DNA of 10,128 nt from Krumholzibacterium sp965370495 (GCA_965370495.1 CBDUUV010000088.1:1-10128); one strand, 5' to 3'. Positions 1 to 7,456 are shown, counted from the stretch's first letter. The notes: a model not told the origin generated them from the sequence alone. Translations and numbers: made by a program.

Positions 1-178
1 AGACTAAAAGTTTTGTAAGCAGCCACCATGCGCCCCGCAGACCCCGAAAACGCCATAATCCCGCGCCCATACTGACTCAACGCAAAACACGCCCTGAAAA
101 CCTGTCAAGGAAAATATTGGAAAAAATCGAAATAATTTGAAAAAAACTGAAAAATATAGAAATAAAACGAGAGATAAC

Positions 179-192
179 CCGGACACTTCCGG
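179..192 (-). terminator. possible intrinsic terminator after the ABC-F gene
   Basis: About 28 bases past the ABC-F stop codon, the minus strand can form a 5-bp stem (CCGGA / TCCGG) with a 4-base loop. It is followed within about 12 bases by a long T-rich stretch (minus strand, roughly 168 down to 110). The stem is short and the T-run does not begin immediately, so this is a plausible but weak rho-independent terminator. Confidence 0.4.
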
Positions 193-220
193 AGATGAGT
201 TTCTGTTTGCTTTTATTCGC

Positions 221-2071
221 CTAGATACCATTCTCTTTTATACGTTTTTCGAACAATTCCTTCTGCTTCTCGAATTCACTGCTGACAACCTCCAGGCGCT
301 CGAATGAAGAGTCTATCTCTTTTTGGCATGCGTGGAACTTCCTGGACAACTCCTCGATCTTTGTGCGGTCACCATTCTGCGAAGCCGATGCCATCTCTTC
401 GTGAAGAGTCTCGATTTCTTTTTCGGCTTTTACTATTCTCTTTTCAAATTCTCTGACCTGATTTTCCAGCGGTTTCAGCACTTTTCCCTTTTCACGGTTG
501 ATCTCCGCACGGAGCCTGCGCTGTTCTTTCCTGTTGGTTCTGTTTTCATTTTTCTTCTCTTCCACTTCACCATCACTCTTCATCTTCTCGTCATCCCATC
601 CCCTCGTCTCCAGGAATCGCTGGTAACTTCCCTCAAAAACTCCGGCTTTGCCGTCCTGGAATACGATCAGCTTTTCGGCCAGGCCGTGGAGCAGCATCTC
701 GTTGTGTGTAACCATCAGAACAGCACCCTCGAAATCATTGATCGCTTCGAGCAGAGCATCACATGACTCCATGTCAAGGTGGTTGGTCGGCTCATCAAGC
801 AGAAGGAGATTCACCGGAGTGGCAATTATTTTCCCGAGCATAACCCTGCTTTTCTCGCCGCCTGAAAGAACCTTTATCTTCTTGAGCGCGCCATCGCCCT
901 CGAACATCATCATTGCACCAATATTTCTTGCCCTTTGCTGATTCACGTCCGGATCTGAAGCCAGGATTTCTTCCAGAACAGTCCTGTCACCCACAAGCCT
1001 GTGGACATTACCCTGTTCGTAATAAGCGAATTTTGCCGTTGCATTGAATGTCACATCACCCGAGACCGGATTCAGTATTCCGGCAAGCACTCTCAGAAGA
1101 GTTGTCTTGCCTTTACCATTCTTGCCAACCACACAGACCCTGTCATAAGGGCCGATCGAAAATGAAAGATCGGAAAAAAGTTCTCTGTCCGGTTCGAACC
1201 CACAGGTTATCCTGTCGACATTCATGACAGGCTTGCCGTTAAAAGGCCTGGATATGAACGAGAAGTCAAGATCCCTGGCTATTTCCAGTTTTTCGAGTTT
1301 TTCCTGTTTGGCAAGTGTCTTTATCCGTGACTGGACCAGGCCGCCCAGTCGCGCCTTGGCCCGGAACCGCCTTATGAATTCTTCCGTTTTTTTCCTTTTC
1401 TTTTCATCGTTCGCCCGCGTCTTTTCATAGACCTCTTCTTCCATAGCAAACTGCGAGTAGAGTTTGCCTGTATTTCCCCGTATCTTGCGTAAAGCCTTAC
1501 GGTAGATTCCCATCGTGTGGGTAGCTACGTTATCCATGAAACTTCTGTCATGAGTTACCAGAATCAGCTCGCCATGCCAGCTTTTCAGATACCTTGTCAG
1601 CCACCTGATCGATGTTATGTCGAGATAGTTGTTCGGCTCATCCAGAAGAAGCAAATCGATATCCCGAACAAGCTCCTTTGCGAGATTAAGCCTTACCTGA
1701 AAACCACCGGACAGTTCGGAAGGATGTTTCTTTGTGTCAGACAAGCTGAAACCCAACCCTGCAAGAACTTTCTCTACCTTCCAGAAATGGTCTCTCTCAG
1801 CGGCAGAGAGCCCCCTGCATCCTTCCTTCAATACTGTATCCTCGGTAAAATCCATCTCCTGACGAACATAGCCTGTCGTGTATCCCTTCGGGATCGTGAT
1901 AACACCGGAATCGACTTCCTCCTCTCCCGTTATCAGGCGAAACAGCGTTGTCTTGCCATACCCGTTTCTGCCGACCAGCCCCAGTCTCTCCCGGGAATTC
2001 AGTTTGAATCCCGCATTCCTGAACAGTTCCTGTCTTCCATAACTCTTGGATATGTTTTCTACTATGATCAT
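221..2071 (-). CDS. ABC-F family ATPase (duplicated ABC domains, Uup/YheS-like)
   Basis: The protein has two ABC ATPase domains and no membrane segments, so it is a soluble ABC-F protein. Members bind ribosomes (translation factors or antibiotic-protection proteins) or, like Uup, affect DNA and ribosome processes. Counting from the ATG at 2071 (616 aa), domain 1 has Walker A GRNGYGKT (34-41), signature LSGG (120-123), Walker B ending DEPNNYLD (144-151) and switch His174. A charged linker follows at about 205-265. Domain 2 has Walker A GKNGKGKT (316-323), LSGGEKSR (403-410), DEPTNHLD (426-433) and His456. Residues about 505-612 form a charged coiled coil like the C-terminal domain of Uup. I chose the ATG at 2071 because MIIVENISKSYG is the usual family N-terminus; AGGG lies 6 bases upstream. 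An in-frame ATG at 2101 would add ten unlikely residues. All ATPase motifs are intact. The subfamily is not certain from the sequence alone. Confidence 0.93.
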   Translation of the reverse strand: MIIVENISKSYGRQELFRNAGFKLNSRERLGLVGRNGYGKTTLFRLITGEEEVDSGVITIPKGYTTGYVRQEMDFTEDTVLKEGCRGLSAAERDHFWKVEKVLAGLGFSLSDTKKHPSELSGGFQVRLNLAKELVRDIDLLLLDEPNNYLDITSIRWLTRYLKSWHGELILVTHDRSFMDNVATHTMGIYRKALRKIRGNTGKLYSQFAMEEEVYEKTRANDEKKRKKTEEFIRRFRAKARLGGLVQSRIKTLAKQEKLEKLEIARDLDFSFISRPFNGKPVMNVDRITCGFEPDRELFSDLSFSIGPYDRVCVVGKNGKGKTTLLRVLAGILNPVSGDVTFNATAKFAYYEQGNVHRLVGDRTVLEEILASDPDVNQQRARNIGAMMMFEGDGALKKIKVLSGGEKSRVMLGKIIATPVNLLLLDEPTNHLDMESCDALLEAINDFEGAVLMVTHNEMLLHGLAEKLIVFQDGKAGVFEGSYQRFLETRGWDDEKMKSDGEVEEKKNENRTNRKEQRRLRAEINREKGKVLKPLENQVREFEKRIVKAEKEIETLHEEMASASQNGDRTKIEELSRKFHACQKEIDSSFERLEVVSSEFEKQKELFEKRIKENGI

Positions 2072-2206
2072 TATCAGCCCTGTCACTCGATGATACTGCA
2101 ACCAATCAATTGATTATACAGCGATTGAAACTGAATATCAACAATCCTGGTTCCTGTTGCAAACATCATGCGAACGGCTTGACAGCGCCTGATCGATATG
2201 ACAGTC

Positions 2207-2234
2207 TTGGAACAGTGTGGTATTTCCGTATAGG
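2207..2234 (+). promoter_or_regulatory. possible promoter for the small membrane protein gene
   Basis: In the 190-base divergent gap, TTGGAA (2207-2212) and TATAGG (2229-2234) are separated by 16 bases. They resemble -35/-10 elements and lie about 28 bases before the start codon. A perfect TTGACA at 2179-2184 lacks a good -10 at the right distance. The call is weak. Confidence 0.25.
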
Positions 2235-2261
2235 TCATACATACTTTCTGAAGGAGAAAAA

Positions 2262-2606
2262 ATGGTTCGTTACATCAGATGGATTGCAAGAATCTGGAGT
2301 ATTCTCAGTATTGCTTTTGTCCTGTTGTTTTTCTTCGGGGAGAGATTCAACCCCGCTTCGATGAGTGGTATAGAATGGCTATTGTTTTTCTTCTTTCCTG
2401 TTGGCACCCTGGCAGGCCTGATCCGTGGCTGGAATCATGTAGCTCTCGGGGGGAGTATCACGGTATTCAGTTTTCTTGCTTTCTACATCGTCAATTTTGT
2501 CAACTCACGTACTTTTCCCCAGGGGCCATACTTCCTTCTGATCATGGCACCGGGGCTTCTATATCTCCTTTGCTGGCTGTTGACTCACGATGAAAGAACG
2601 AGCTAG
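2262..2606 (+). CDS. small multi-span integral membrane protein (DUF7670-like)
   Basis: This 114-residue protein is very hydrophobic, with four likely membrane helices at about 7-26, 36-55, 60-80 and 88-107. It opens with a basic aromatic segment (MVRYIRWIARIWSILS) and contains a short Gly/Pro-bearing turn after each helix. The start is fixed by AAGGAG at 2251-2256, five bases ahead of the ATG at 2262; an in-frame ATG at 2217 has no such site. From memory it resembles short uncharacterised proteins grouped as DUF7670, starting with a similar WIARIxS segment; that match is not verified here. It has no catalytic motif, and its function is unknown. It is a stand-alone gene, divergent from the ABC-F gene and convergent with the OPT transporter gene. 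It is probably real, given its ribosome binding site and coherent membrane topology. Confidence 0.75.
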   Translation: MVRYIRWIARIWSILSIAFVLLFFFGERFNPASMSGIEWLLFFFFPVGTLAGLIRGWNHVALGGSITVFSFLAFYIVNFVNSRTFPQGPYFLLIMAPGLLYLLCWLLTHDERTS

Positions 2607-2620
2607 ACTGGCCGGGTCTA
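2604..2620. terminator. small inverted repeat spanning two convergent stop codons
   Basis: TAGAC (2604-2608) and GTCTA (2616-2620) are inverted repeats around a 7-base centre. They include the TAG stop of the small membrane protein on the plus strand and the TAG stop of the OPT gene on the minus strand. The hairpin could end transcription from both sides, but the stem is only 5-6 bp and no T-run follows on either strand, so a terminator role is speculative. Confidence 0.2.
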
Positions 2621-3892
2621 CGAGGCCTGTCTCGACTTAACCGCAACCCTGTACAGGTACCAGCCCAGAGCAGAAAATATCACGGCCGACACCACCTGCC
2701 CCATCCACTGTGGAGAATACGGTATCTGGAGATATTTCGGTGATTTCGATATAATTACGGCAATGACGGCTATCAGAACCCCCAAAAGCCCCTCACCGGC
2801 GATAAAACCCGAACCGAGAAGAATTCCGTGATCCCCACCCTTTTCTGTATCTTTTTTATCTCCCTTGAATCTCTTATCGACCATGTGGCGCAGCACTCCG
2901 CCAATGAATACAGGAGTCATTGAATAAAGAGGCAGATATACACCAACAGCAAAAGGCAATGGCGGAATCTTAAAGATCATCACCAGGATTGAGAATGCTG
3001 CTCCTATACCGACCAGATCCCACCTGAGATTACCATCGAGCACACCGTCCAATACGGTTTTCATCAAAGTTGCCTGTGGCGCGGGAAGAGCTTCCGACCC
3101 GAATCCGTATGCTTTACCCAGGTAATATACAGCCAGACACACGAAAAACGCCGAGCCCAGCGCTCCCAGGATCTCGCTGATCTGCTGTTTTCTCGGTGTC
3201 GCCCCTATGATAAACCCTGTTTTCAGGTCCTGGGAGATATCCCCGGCTATCGAGGCCGAGACACAGACTATAGTACCTATAGTAAGAGCTGTTATCTTTC
3301 CCGTCAGATCCGTCCATCCAAGCATCTTGAATATCAGCCCTACTCCAAGCAGGGTCACGATAGCCATCCCCGAAGTAGGGTTCGATGATACCCCGATCAT
3401 TCCCACGATCCGTGAGGATACGGTTACAAAAGCGAAAGCGAAAACAGTGATCGCCAGAGCACTCAGAAACCGCATCAGCATGTGTGTGTTGTTCCCAAGA
3501 ATATCTGTGTTGTGCCCAATGATTCCAGGAATGAATGTCACCATCAGTATCACAAGAGATACACCCAGTATCACATACTTGATCGAGAGGTCACGATCTG
3601 TCCGAAGTTTCCCCGTATCAAGCGAAGCCGCGCTCGAACGCAATTCCCTCAGTCCGATCTTGAGAGAGCTGACCATCGTAGGAACAGACCTGGCAACAGT
3701 GATTACTCCCGCCGCGGCGACAGCCCCGGCGCCTATAATGCGGATATATCCTTCCCAGATGAACTTGGGCGAAAGCTGACTGATAAGAGTAATCGAAGGA
3801 TCAAGCCCCTTCGACTGAAGATAGGCCAGTGTATTCGGCCAGATCTCACATTGCCGAACTTCCACGCGATAAAAGGAATGATCAGGACCCAT
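2618..3892 (-). CDS. OPT family oligopeptide transporter, C-terminal part (frameshifted)
   Basis: This open frame holds the C-terminal two thirds of an OPT (oligopeptide transporter, OPT/YSL) permease. OPT proteins are polytopic inner-membrane carriers that import small peptides or metal chelates. Family-typical stretches are VSSRIVGMIGVSSNPTSGM, then SIAGDISQDLKTGFIIGATP followed by RKQQ, then LPFAVGVYLPLYSMTP and GSGFIAGEGLLGV, among about ten hydrophobic helices. The protein ends KSRQAS at a TAG. The ATG at 3892 is not a real start: its first 14 codons are the wrong-frame reading of DNA that encodes WVLIIPFIAWKFGN in the upstream frame, and there is no ribosome binding site. True coding in this frame begins near 3850 (CEIWPNT). 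Joined to the upstream piece, the product would be about 658 residues, normal for prokaryotic OPT proteins. Confidence 0.88.
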   Translation of the reverse strand: MGPDHSFYRVEVRQCEIWPNTLAYLQSKGLDPSITLISQLSPKFIWEGYIRIIGAGAVAAAGVITVARSVPTMVSSLKIGLRELRSSAASLDTGKLRTDRDLSIKYVILGVSLVILMVTFIPGIIGHNTDILGNNTHMLMRFLSALAITVFAFAFVTVSSRIVGMIGVSSNPTSGMAIVTLLGVGLIFKMLGWTDLTGKITALTIGTIVCVSASIAGDISQDLKTGFIIGATPRKQQISEILGALGSAFFVCLAVYYLGKAYGFGSEALPAPQATLMKTVLDGVLDGNLRWDLVGIGAAFSILVMIFKIPPLPFAVGVYLPLYSMTPVFIGGVLRHMVDKRFKGDKKDTEKGGDHGILLGSGFIAGEGLLGVLIAVIAVIISKSPKYLQIPYSPQWMGQVVSAVIFSALGWYLYRVAVKSRQAS

Positions 3893-4593
3893 GAAATCAG
3901 CCCACCTCCCACCATAATCGCCCCGATACGCCTGCCGAGAATATACCCGACCCCGAGCAGAGCAGGTGTGGTCGAAACACCAACAACCGCTTTTTTAATA
4001 AAAGGAAGAGTGACCTGGACCCTGGAAGGCCACAGGTAAAGAAGCGAGATCAATCCCTTGTAAAGCGCTCCAATACCCAGTCCCTTGAATACATTTTTTG
4101 CCGATGCCCCTCCACCACCCGTTGCCACGATCAAAACTTCCGCGCTGGCAGTTCCTTCCGGATATGGAAGGTTCTTGTGTTCCTTGACAATTAAAAAACT
4201 CCTCAGAGGAATCATGAAAAGAACCCCCAGGACACCTCCACAAATAGCAAGGAGCGTTATCTGAAAAAGAGGCGCGTCATATCCCCAGATATAAAGGGCA
4301 GGTATCGTGAAAATTATCCCTGAAGCCAGCGAAGAACTGGCCGACCCCGTTGTCTGGGAGATGTTGCACTCCAGAATCGTAGGTTTCCCGAAAACGGGAG
4401 ACAGGATTCGAAGGATAGCGACCGATACGACCGCAAGCGGTATAGCGGTACTGATGGTAAGCCCCACCCTCAATCCAAGATATGCGTTGGCGCTGCCAAA
4501 GACCGCGCCAAGGATAATACCCAGGATAATCGTTTTTGGACTGAAATCCTTCATCATGGAATCTGCGGGCACATATGGCTGGTGCTCTTTCAC
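3733..4593 (-). CDS. OPT family oligopeptide transporter, N-terminal part (frameshifted)
   Basis: This is the N-terminal part of the same OPT permease. It starts at GTG 4593, supported by AGGAG at 4604-4608 (10 bases upstream). Hydrophobic helices begin at about residue 20. Recognisable family segments are GSANAYLGLRVGLTISTAIP (33-52), the NISQTTGSASSSLASG region (77-92), NLPYPEGTASAEVL (141-154) and GGGLISWVLIIPFIAW (229-244). Homology stops at about residue 248 (KFGN). The remaining 38 residues, rich in Arg and Ser, are an out-of-frame tail, while the family sequence continues one frame over in the downstream piece. In the cell the shortened product would lack most transmembrane helices. 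Either the gene is a pseudogene or the break is a sequencing or assembly error. No transport partner gene is adjacent. Confidence 0.88.
   Translation of the reverse strand: MKEHQPYVPADSMMKDFSPKTIILGIILGAVFGSANAYLGLRVGLTISTAIPLAVVSVAILRILSPVFGKPTILECNISQTTGSASSSLASGIIFTIPALYIWGYDAPLFQITLLAICGGVLGVLFMIPLRSFLIVKEHKNLPYPEGTASAEVLIVATGGGGASAKNVFKGLGIGALYKGLISLLYLWPSRVQVTLPFIKKAVVGVSTTPALLGVGYILGRRIGAIMVGGGLISWVLIIPFIAWKFGNVRSGRIHWPIFSRRGLILRLLLSVSFRPSSSGKDISAL
3845..3852 (-). other. apparent 1-base frameshift inside the OPT gene
   Basis: Reading the minus strand, the frame giving IAWKFGN (ending at 3850) must switch by one base to give EIWPNTLAYL (from 3847). This is consistent with one missing base in AATGTGAGATC. 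The spot has no homopolymer run, no heptameric slippery sequence and no obvious downstream structure, so programmed frameshifting is unlikely. Confidence 0.8.
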
Positions 4594-5132
4594 TATTTAC
4601 GATCTCCTCTCATGGAACAACCGCTCAAACACCGGAAAGTCGTTTTCTATGTCAGGCTGCCGCCAAAGCTACCATAGTTCTTTGCCGGATACTAACGATT
4701 TTTCAGCTGCCGGTTAAGGGGGTGGCACAAGAATGGGGGGCAGGTCATCCTTGGCGCTCCCCAAAGAGGATTAGCCCGTGACATTGTGCGGATAAGATCG
4801 CGGATTTCCTCAGGTACTCTCCTCCTTCCCGGCCATTTCGGCCGGTTCTTCCATTGCCAGCACAACCGGAATCTTCTTTTGTACCAATGGGTTATGGTCT
4901 CGAATTGGACTATCACCAATAATTTTTACCGATCAGCCCAGAAATATGATAGGATGATTTAGAGGGTGCGATCCCGATTCGTTAAGCGAGGTCTTTTGGA
5001 ATTACGCCCAAGGACTTCGAGTTGATGACGGAGCACGAGGTTTTCTAGAGCTAACAACATTAAAATTAGGGGGGGATCGAGTATTGCAATGCGGGCGGCA
5101 TTAATGGAATGGTCGGGTGATCGGAGATGAGA
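4594..5132. other. intergenic region between the OPT and NfeD genes
   Basis: This 539-base stretch has no intact gene. It contains the OPT ribosome binding site at 4604-4608, about 140 bases (4609-4748) in which I see no gene or convincing promoter, the transposase remnant (4749-5096), and the NfeD translation start signals at 5123-5135. I could not identify a good -35/-10 pair for the plus-strand NfeD gene. Confidence 0.6.
4749..5096 (-). pseudogene. decayed integrase-type (DDE) transposase fragment
   Basis: A single minus-strand frame reads through two stop codons (TAA at 4959-4961 and 4926-4928) and gives pieces in the correct order of a widespread integrase-core transposase. They are LALENLVLRHQLEVL (about 5051-5007), KRPRL..RDR, SYFWADR, VIVQFETITHWYKR, FRLCWQWK and EIRDLIRTMSRANPLWGAPR ending at 4749. 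In intact relatives these make the N-terminal helical and HTH region, leading up to the catalytic core. The catalytic DDE domain that should follow GAPR is absent, and sequence after 4749 has no similarity I recognise. The left limit, near 5096, is approximate. The element is dead: two nonsense mutations and loss of the catalytic half. I assign the integrase-like transposase class from these motifs; the exact IS family is not assigned. Its flanking ends and target duplication were not found. Confidence 0.72.
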
Positions 5133-6515
5133 ATGAAATGTCGTATCTTCACACCTTGGAGATACGGAGTACATACACGGGGTTTTGAAGTGCTCCACAC
5201 TCTACGTGTCCTTTCGAGGCTCAGGGCGGGCTCTGTGGTGATGGTCCTGATAGCGTTGCTCGGAAGCCTCTGGGCGGTTCGGGGCCTGGCTTTCGGCGGT
5301 CAGGTGAATGTGTGCAAGGTAGAGGGTGTAATCGGGCCGGTGTGCTCGGAGTTCATTGTGGAGGCGATTCGCGAGGCGGTGGCAGACAGTGCGATATGTC
5401 TGATCATCGAGTTGGACACGCCGGGAGGACTGGATACTTCGATGCGGGATATTATCAAGGAGATTATGGCTTCGGAGGTGCCGGTGGTGGTGTACGTGTC
5501 CCCGAGTGGATCGCGTGCCGCTTCGGCAGGAGCGTTTGTGACGCTGGCGGCGCACGTGGCCGCGATGGCTCCGGGAACAAACATCGGAGCCGCGCATCCG
5601 GTGGCGTTTGGTGGAGGAAAGATAGACAGCACGATGGTGGAGAAGATCACCAACGATGCGGCGGCGTACATCAAGACGGTCGCGGAAAAGCGAGGGAGAA
5701 ATACGGATTGGGCTGAGAAGGCCGTGCGGAAAAGCGTGTCAGCTACGGAAAAGGAGGCATTGGAACTGGGTGTGATTGATTTGGTGTGTCGGGACATTCC
5801 CGCGTTGCTGGATTCGTTAGACGGTCGGCGAGTGTCGCTTCCCTCTGGGGAGCGAGTTCTCCAGACCAGGAATGCTGTGATAAAGGAGATTTCGATGGGG
5901 TTTCGGGAGCGGGTGCTTTCGGCTATATCGGATCCAAACATCGCATACATTCTGATGATTCTCGGAATGTACGGGCTTATCTTTGAATTGTCGAATCCCG
6001 GGGCATATTTCCCGGGCGTGGTCGGAGGCATCTGTTTGATTTTGGCGTTCTTTGCATTTCAGACCCTTTCGGTTAATTATGCCGGGGTATTGCTGATCCT
6101 GTTTGCGGTTATTCTGTTTATCGCCGAGATTATGACACCCACGTACGGAGTGCTGACCGCAGGAGGCGCGATTGCTATGGTACTCGGTTCAACGATGTTG
6201 TTCGATGATGCCTCTGTGCCGTTTCTGAAAGTGTCCTGGACGGTGATTCTGCCGGTCGTAGCAGCAACTGTGCTCTTTTTCCTGTTCGCGGTCGGGATGG
6301 GATTGAAAGCTCAGCGTCGAAAATCTTCCACCGGAATCCCGGACCTGATTGGCCGGGTGGGCGAGGCGAGAACGGATATCGTCGGAAAAGGGACGGTATT
6401 CATTTCCGGCGAACACTGGCGCGCTGTCTCAGATGAACCCATCAAGGCGGGAGAACATGTGCGGGTCGTGAGTATGGATCATTTGGTAGTGAAGGTGGTC
6501 AAAGACAAAGCGTAA
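5133..6515 (+). CDS. NfeD family membrane-bound serine protease (ClpP class)
   Basis: This is a long-form NfeD protein: a signal or anchor helix (about 33-53), a ClpP-fold protease domain (about 58-235), four to five membrane helices (about 270-390) and a C-terminal soluble OB-fold domain (about 400-460). In the archaeal homologue PH1510 the protease uses a Ser-Lys dyad and cleaves the C-terminal region of its stomatin partner. Here the nucleophile is expected to be Ser131 in RAASAGAF, after the DTPGG loop (95-99). Lys171 in EKITND, 40 residues later, is the likely general base, close to the PH1510 spacing. GRNTDWAEKAV and EALELGVID are also typical. GGAG (5123-5126) directly abuts an ATG at 5127 but is 6 bases from the ATG at 5133, so 5133 is preferred. 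A GTG at 5190 preceded by GGGG would remove an odd 19-residue leader and is a real alternative. It is followed 90 bases later by the slipin gene, probably in one operon. Confidence 0.93.
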   Translation: MKCRIFTPWRYGVHTRGFEVLHTLRVLSRLRAGSVVMVLIALLGSLWAVRGLAFGGQVNVCKVEGVIGPVCSEFIVEAIREAVADSAICLIIELDTPGGLDTSMRDIIKEIMASEVPVVVYVSPSGSRAASAGAFVTLAAHVAAMAPGTNIGAAHPVAFGGGKIDSTMVEKITNDAAAYIKTVAEKRGRNTDWAEKAVRKSVSATEKEALELGVIDLVCRDIPALLDSLDGRRVSLPSGERVLQTRNAVIKEISMGFRERVLSAISDPNIAYILMILGMYGLIFELSNPGAYFPGVVGGICLILAFFAFQTLSVNYAGVLLILFAVILFIAEIMTPTYGVLTAGGAIAMVLGSTMLFDDASVPFLKVSWTVILPVVAATVLFFLFAVGMGLKAQRRKSSTGIPDLIGRVGEARTDIVGKGTVFISGEHWRAVSDEPIKAGEHVRVVSMDHLVVKVVKDKA

Positions 6516-6605
6516 TGGGTACGGACGAATTACGAATTAAAATGACTCCCACAACACGCAACACACCTTCCCTGTTACCAATCGTTAGAGAAAGGGATGA
6601 AACTT

Positions 6606-7385
6606 ATGGAAATGTTACCTTTTACGATAACGCTCGTAGTCATCGTGGCGATGATAATACTGAGTGCGGCCATCCGCATTTTGCGGGAGTATGAACGGGG
6701 CGTGATCTTCAGGCTGGGAAGATTGATCGGAGAGAAAGGGCCGGGATTGATCCTGCTGATCCCCATCGTGGATCGGATGGTGCGTGTTTCACTTCGAGTC
6801 GTTGCGATGGATGTGACGCCTCAAGATGTCATCACGAAGGACAATGTAAGCATCAAAGTGGATGCAGTGCTCTATTTCCGGGTAATGACGGCGGCGGATG
6901 CGGTAGTGAAGGTGGAGGACTATCTATACGCTACGTCTCAGATCGCTCAGACGACTTTGCGAAGTGTGCTAGGCGAGCATGAATTAGACGCCCTGCTGAC
7001 CGAACGGGAGCAGATCAATCAGCAATTGCAAAGTGTCATTGACGAGCGGACCGATCCATGGGGAATCAAGGTTTCAGCGGTGGAGGTCAAGAACGTGGAT
7101 CTACCCAAGGAAATGCAGCGCGCTATTGCCAGGCAGGCTGAAGCGGAACGTGAACGGCGGGCCAAAGTGATCCATGCGGAGGGGGAGTTTCAAGCCGCCG
7201 AGAAGTTGACCCAGGCCGCCGAGGTGATTGCCCGGGAATCCGGTGCGCTCCAATTGCGGTATTTGCAGACGCTCACGGAGATCGCGGTAGGACAAAGCTC
7301 TACCATCGTGTTCCCCGTGCCGATAGATATGATCAAGGCGTTATTTGCGAAGGTCGAGAAGCAGAAGTCGGAGACGGAAGACTAA
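6606..7385 (+). CDS. stomatin/slipin family SPFH protein
   Basis: This SPFH/band 7 protein of 259 aa is close to the usual bacterial slipin length. An N-terminal membrane segment (7-24) is followed by the slipin opening REYERGVIFRLGRL (27-40). Then come the SPFH domain with RVSLRVVAMDVTPQDVITKD (60-79) and VDAVLYFRV, the DLPKEMQRAIARQAEAERER stretch (165-184), an Ala/Glu-rich helical coil to about 215, and a conserved tail SSTIVFPVPIDMIKALF (231-247). Slipins oligomerise into membrane scaffolds. The tail corresponds to the region that NfeD-type proteases cleave in archaeal p-stomatin. AAAGGG (6591-6596) directly abuts an ATG at 6597 and is 9 bases from the ATG at 6606, so I prefer 6606. It lies downstream of NfeD on the same strand, the conserved partner arrangement. 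No terminator is evident after the stop. Confidence 0.93.
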   Translation: MEMLPFTITLVVIVAMIILSAAIRILREYERGVIFRLGRLIGEKGPGLILLIPIVDRMVRVSLRVVAMDVTPQDVITKDNVSIKVDAVLYFRVMTAADAVVKVEDYLYATSQIAQTTLRSVLGEHELDALLTEREQINQQLQSVIDERTDPWGIKVSAVEVKNVDLPKEMQRAIARQAEAERERRAKVIHAEGEFQAAEKLTQAAEVIARESGALQLRYLQTLTEIAVGQSSTIVFPVPIDMIKALFAKVEKQKSETED

Positions 7386-7456
7386 ATTGATAAGTGTGAA
7401 GTGGAAAATGGAATGCGCACAGGCCTTCCAAATATTACATCCACCTCAGCACCAAA

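Noticed and set aside
118..168. A-rich stretch with repeated GAAAAA/GAAATA units as a tandem repeat or origin element
   Set aside because: The units are degenerate and of unequal length; it is better explained as the T-rich tail behind the ABC-F terminator hairpin.
4..231. 75-codon minus-strand open frame at the left end
   Set aside because: It lies in the A/T-skewed downstream region of the ABC-F gene, overlaps its end, has Phe-rich low-complexity content from the T-tract and no ribosome binding site or recognisable domain.
1517..2113. 198-codon plus-strand open frame opposite the ABC-F N-terminal domain
   Set aside because: It is antisense to intact Walker and signature motifs and has no ribosome binding site or recognisable family.
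2179..2184. perfect TTGACA as the -35 of the small membrane protein gene
   Set aside because: No acceptable -10 hexamer occurs 15-19 bases downstream.
3845..3852. programmed ribosomal frameshift in the OPT gene
   Set aside because: There is no slippery heptamer, no strong downstream structure seen, and OPT permeases are not known to use recoding.
5300..6031. 243-codon minus-strand open frame opposite the NfeD gene
   Set aside because: It is a shadow of the NfeD coding sequence; the plus-strand frame carries clear protease and OB-fold motifs and this one has none.
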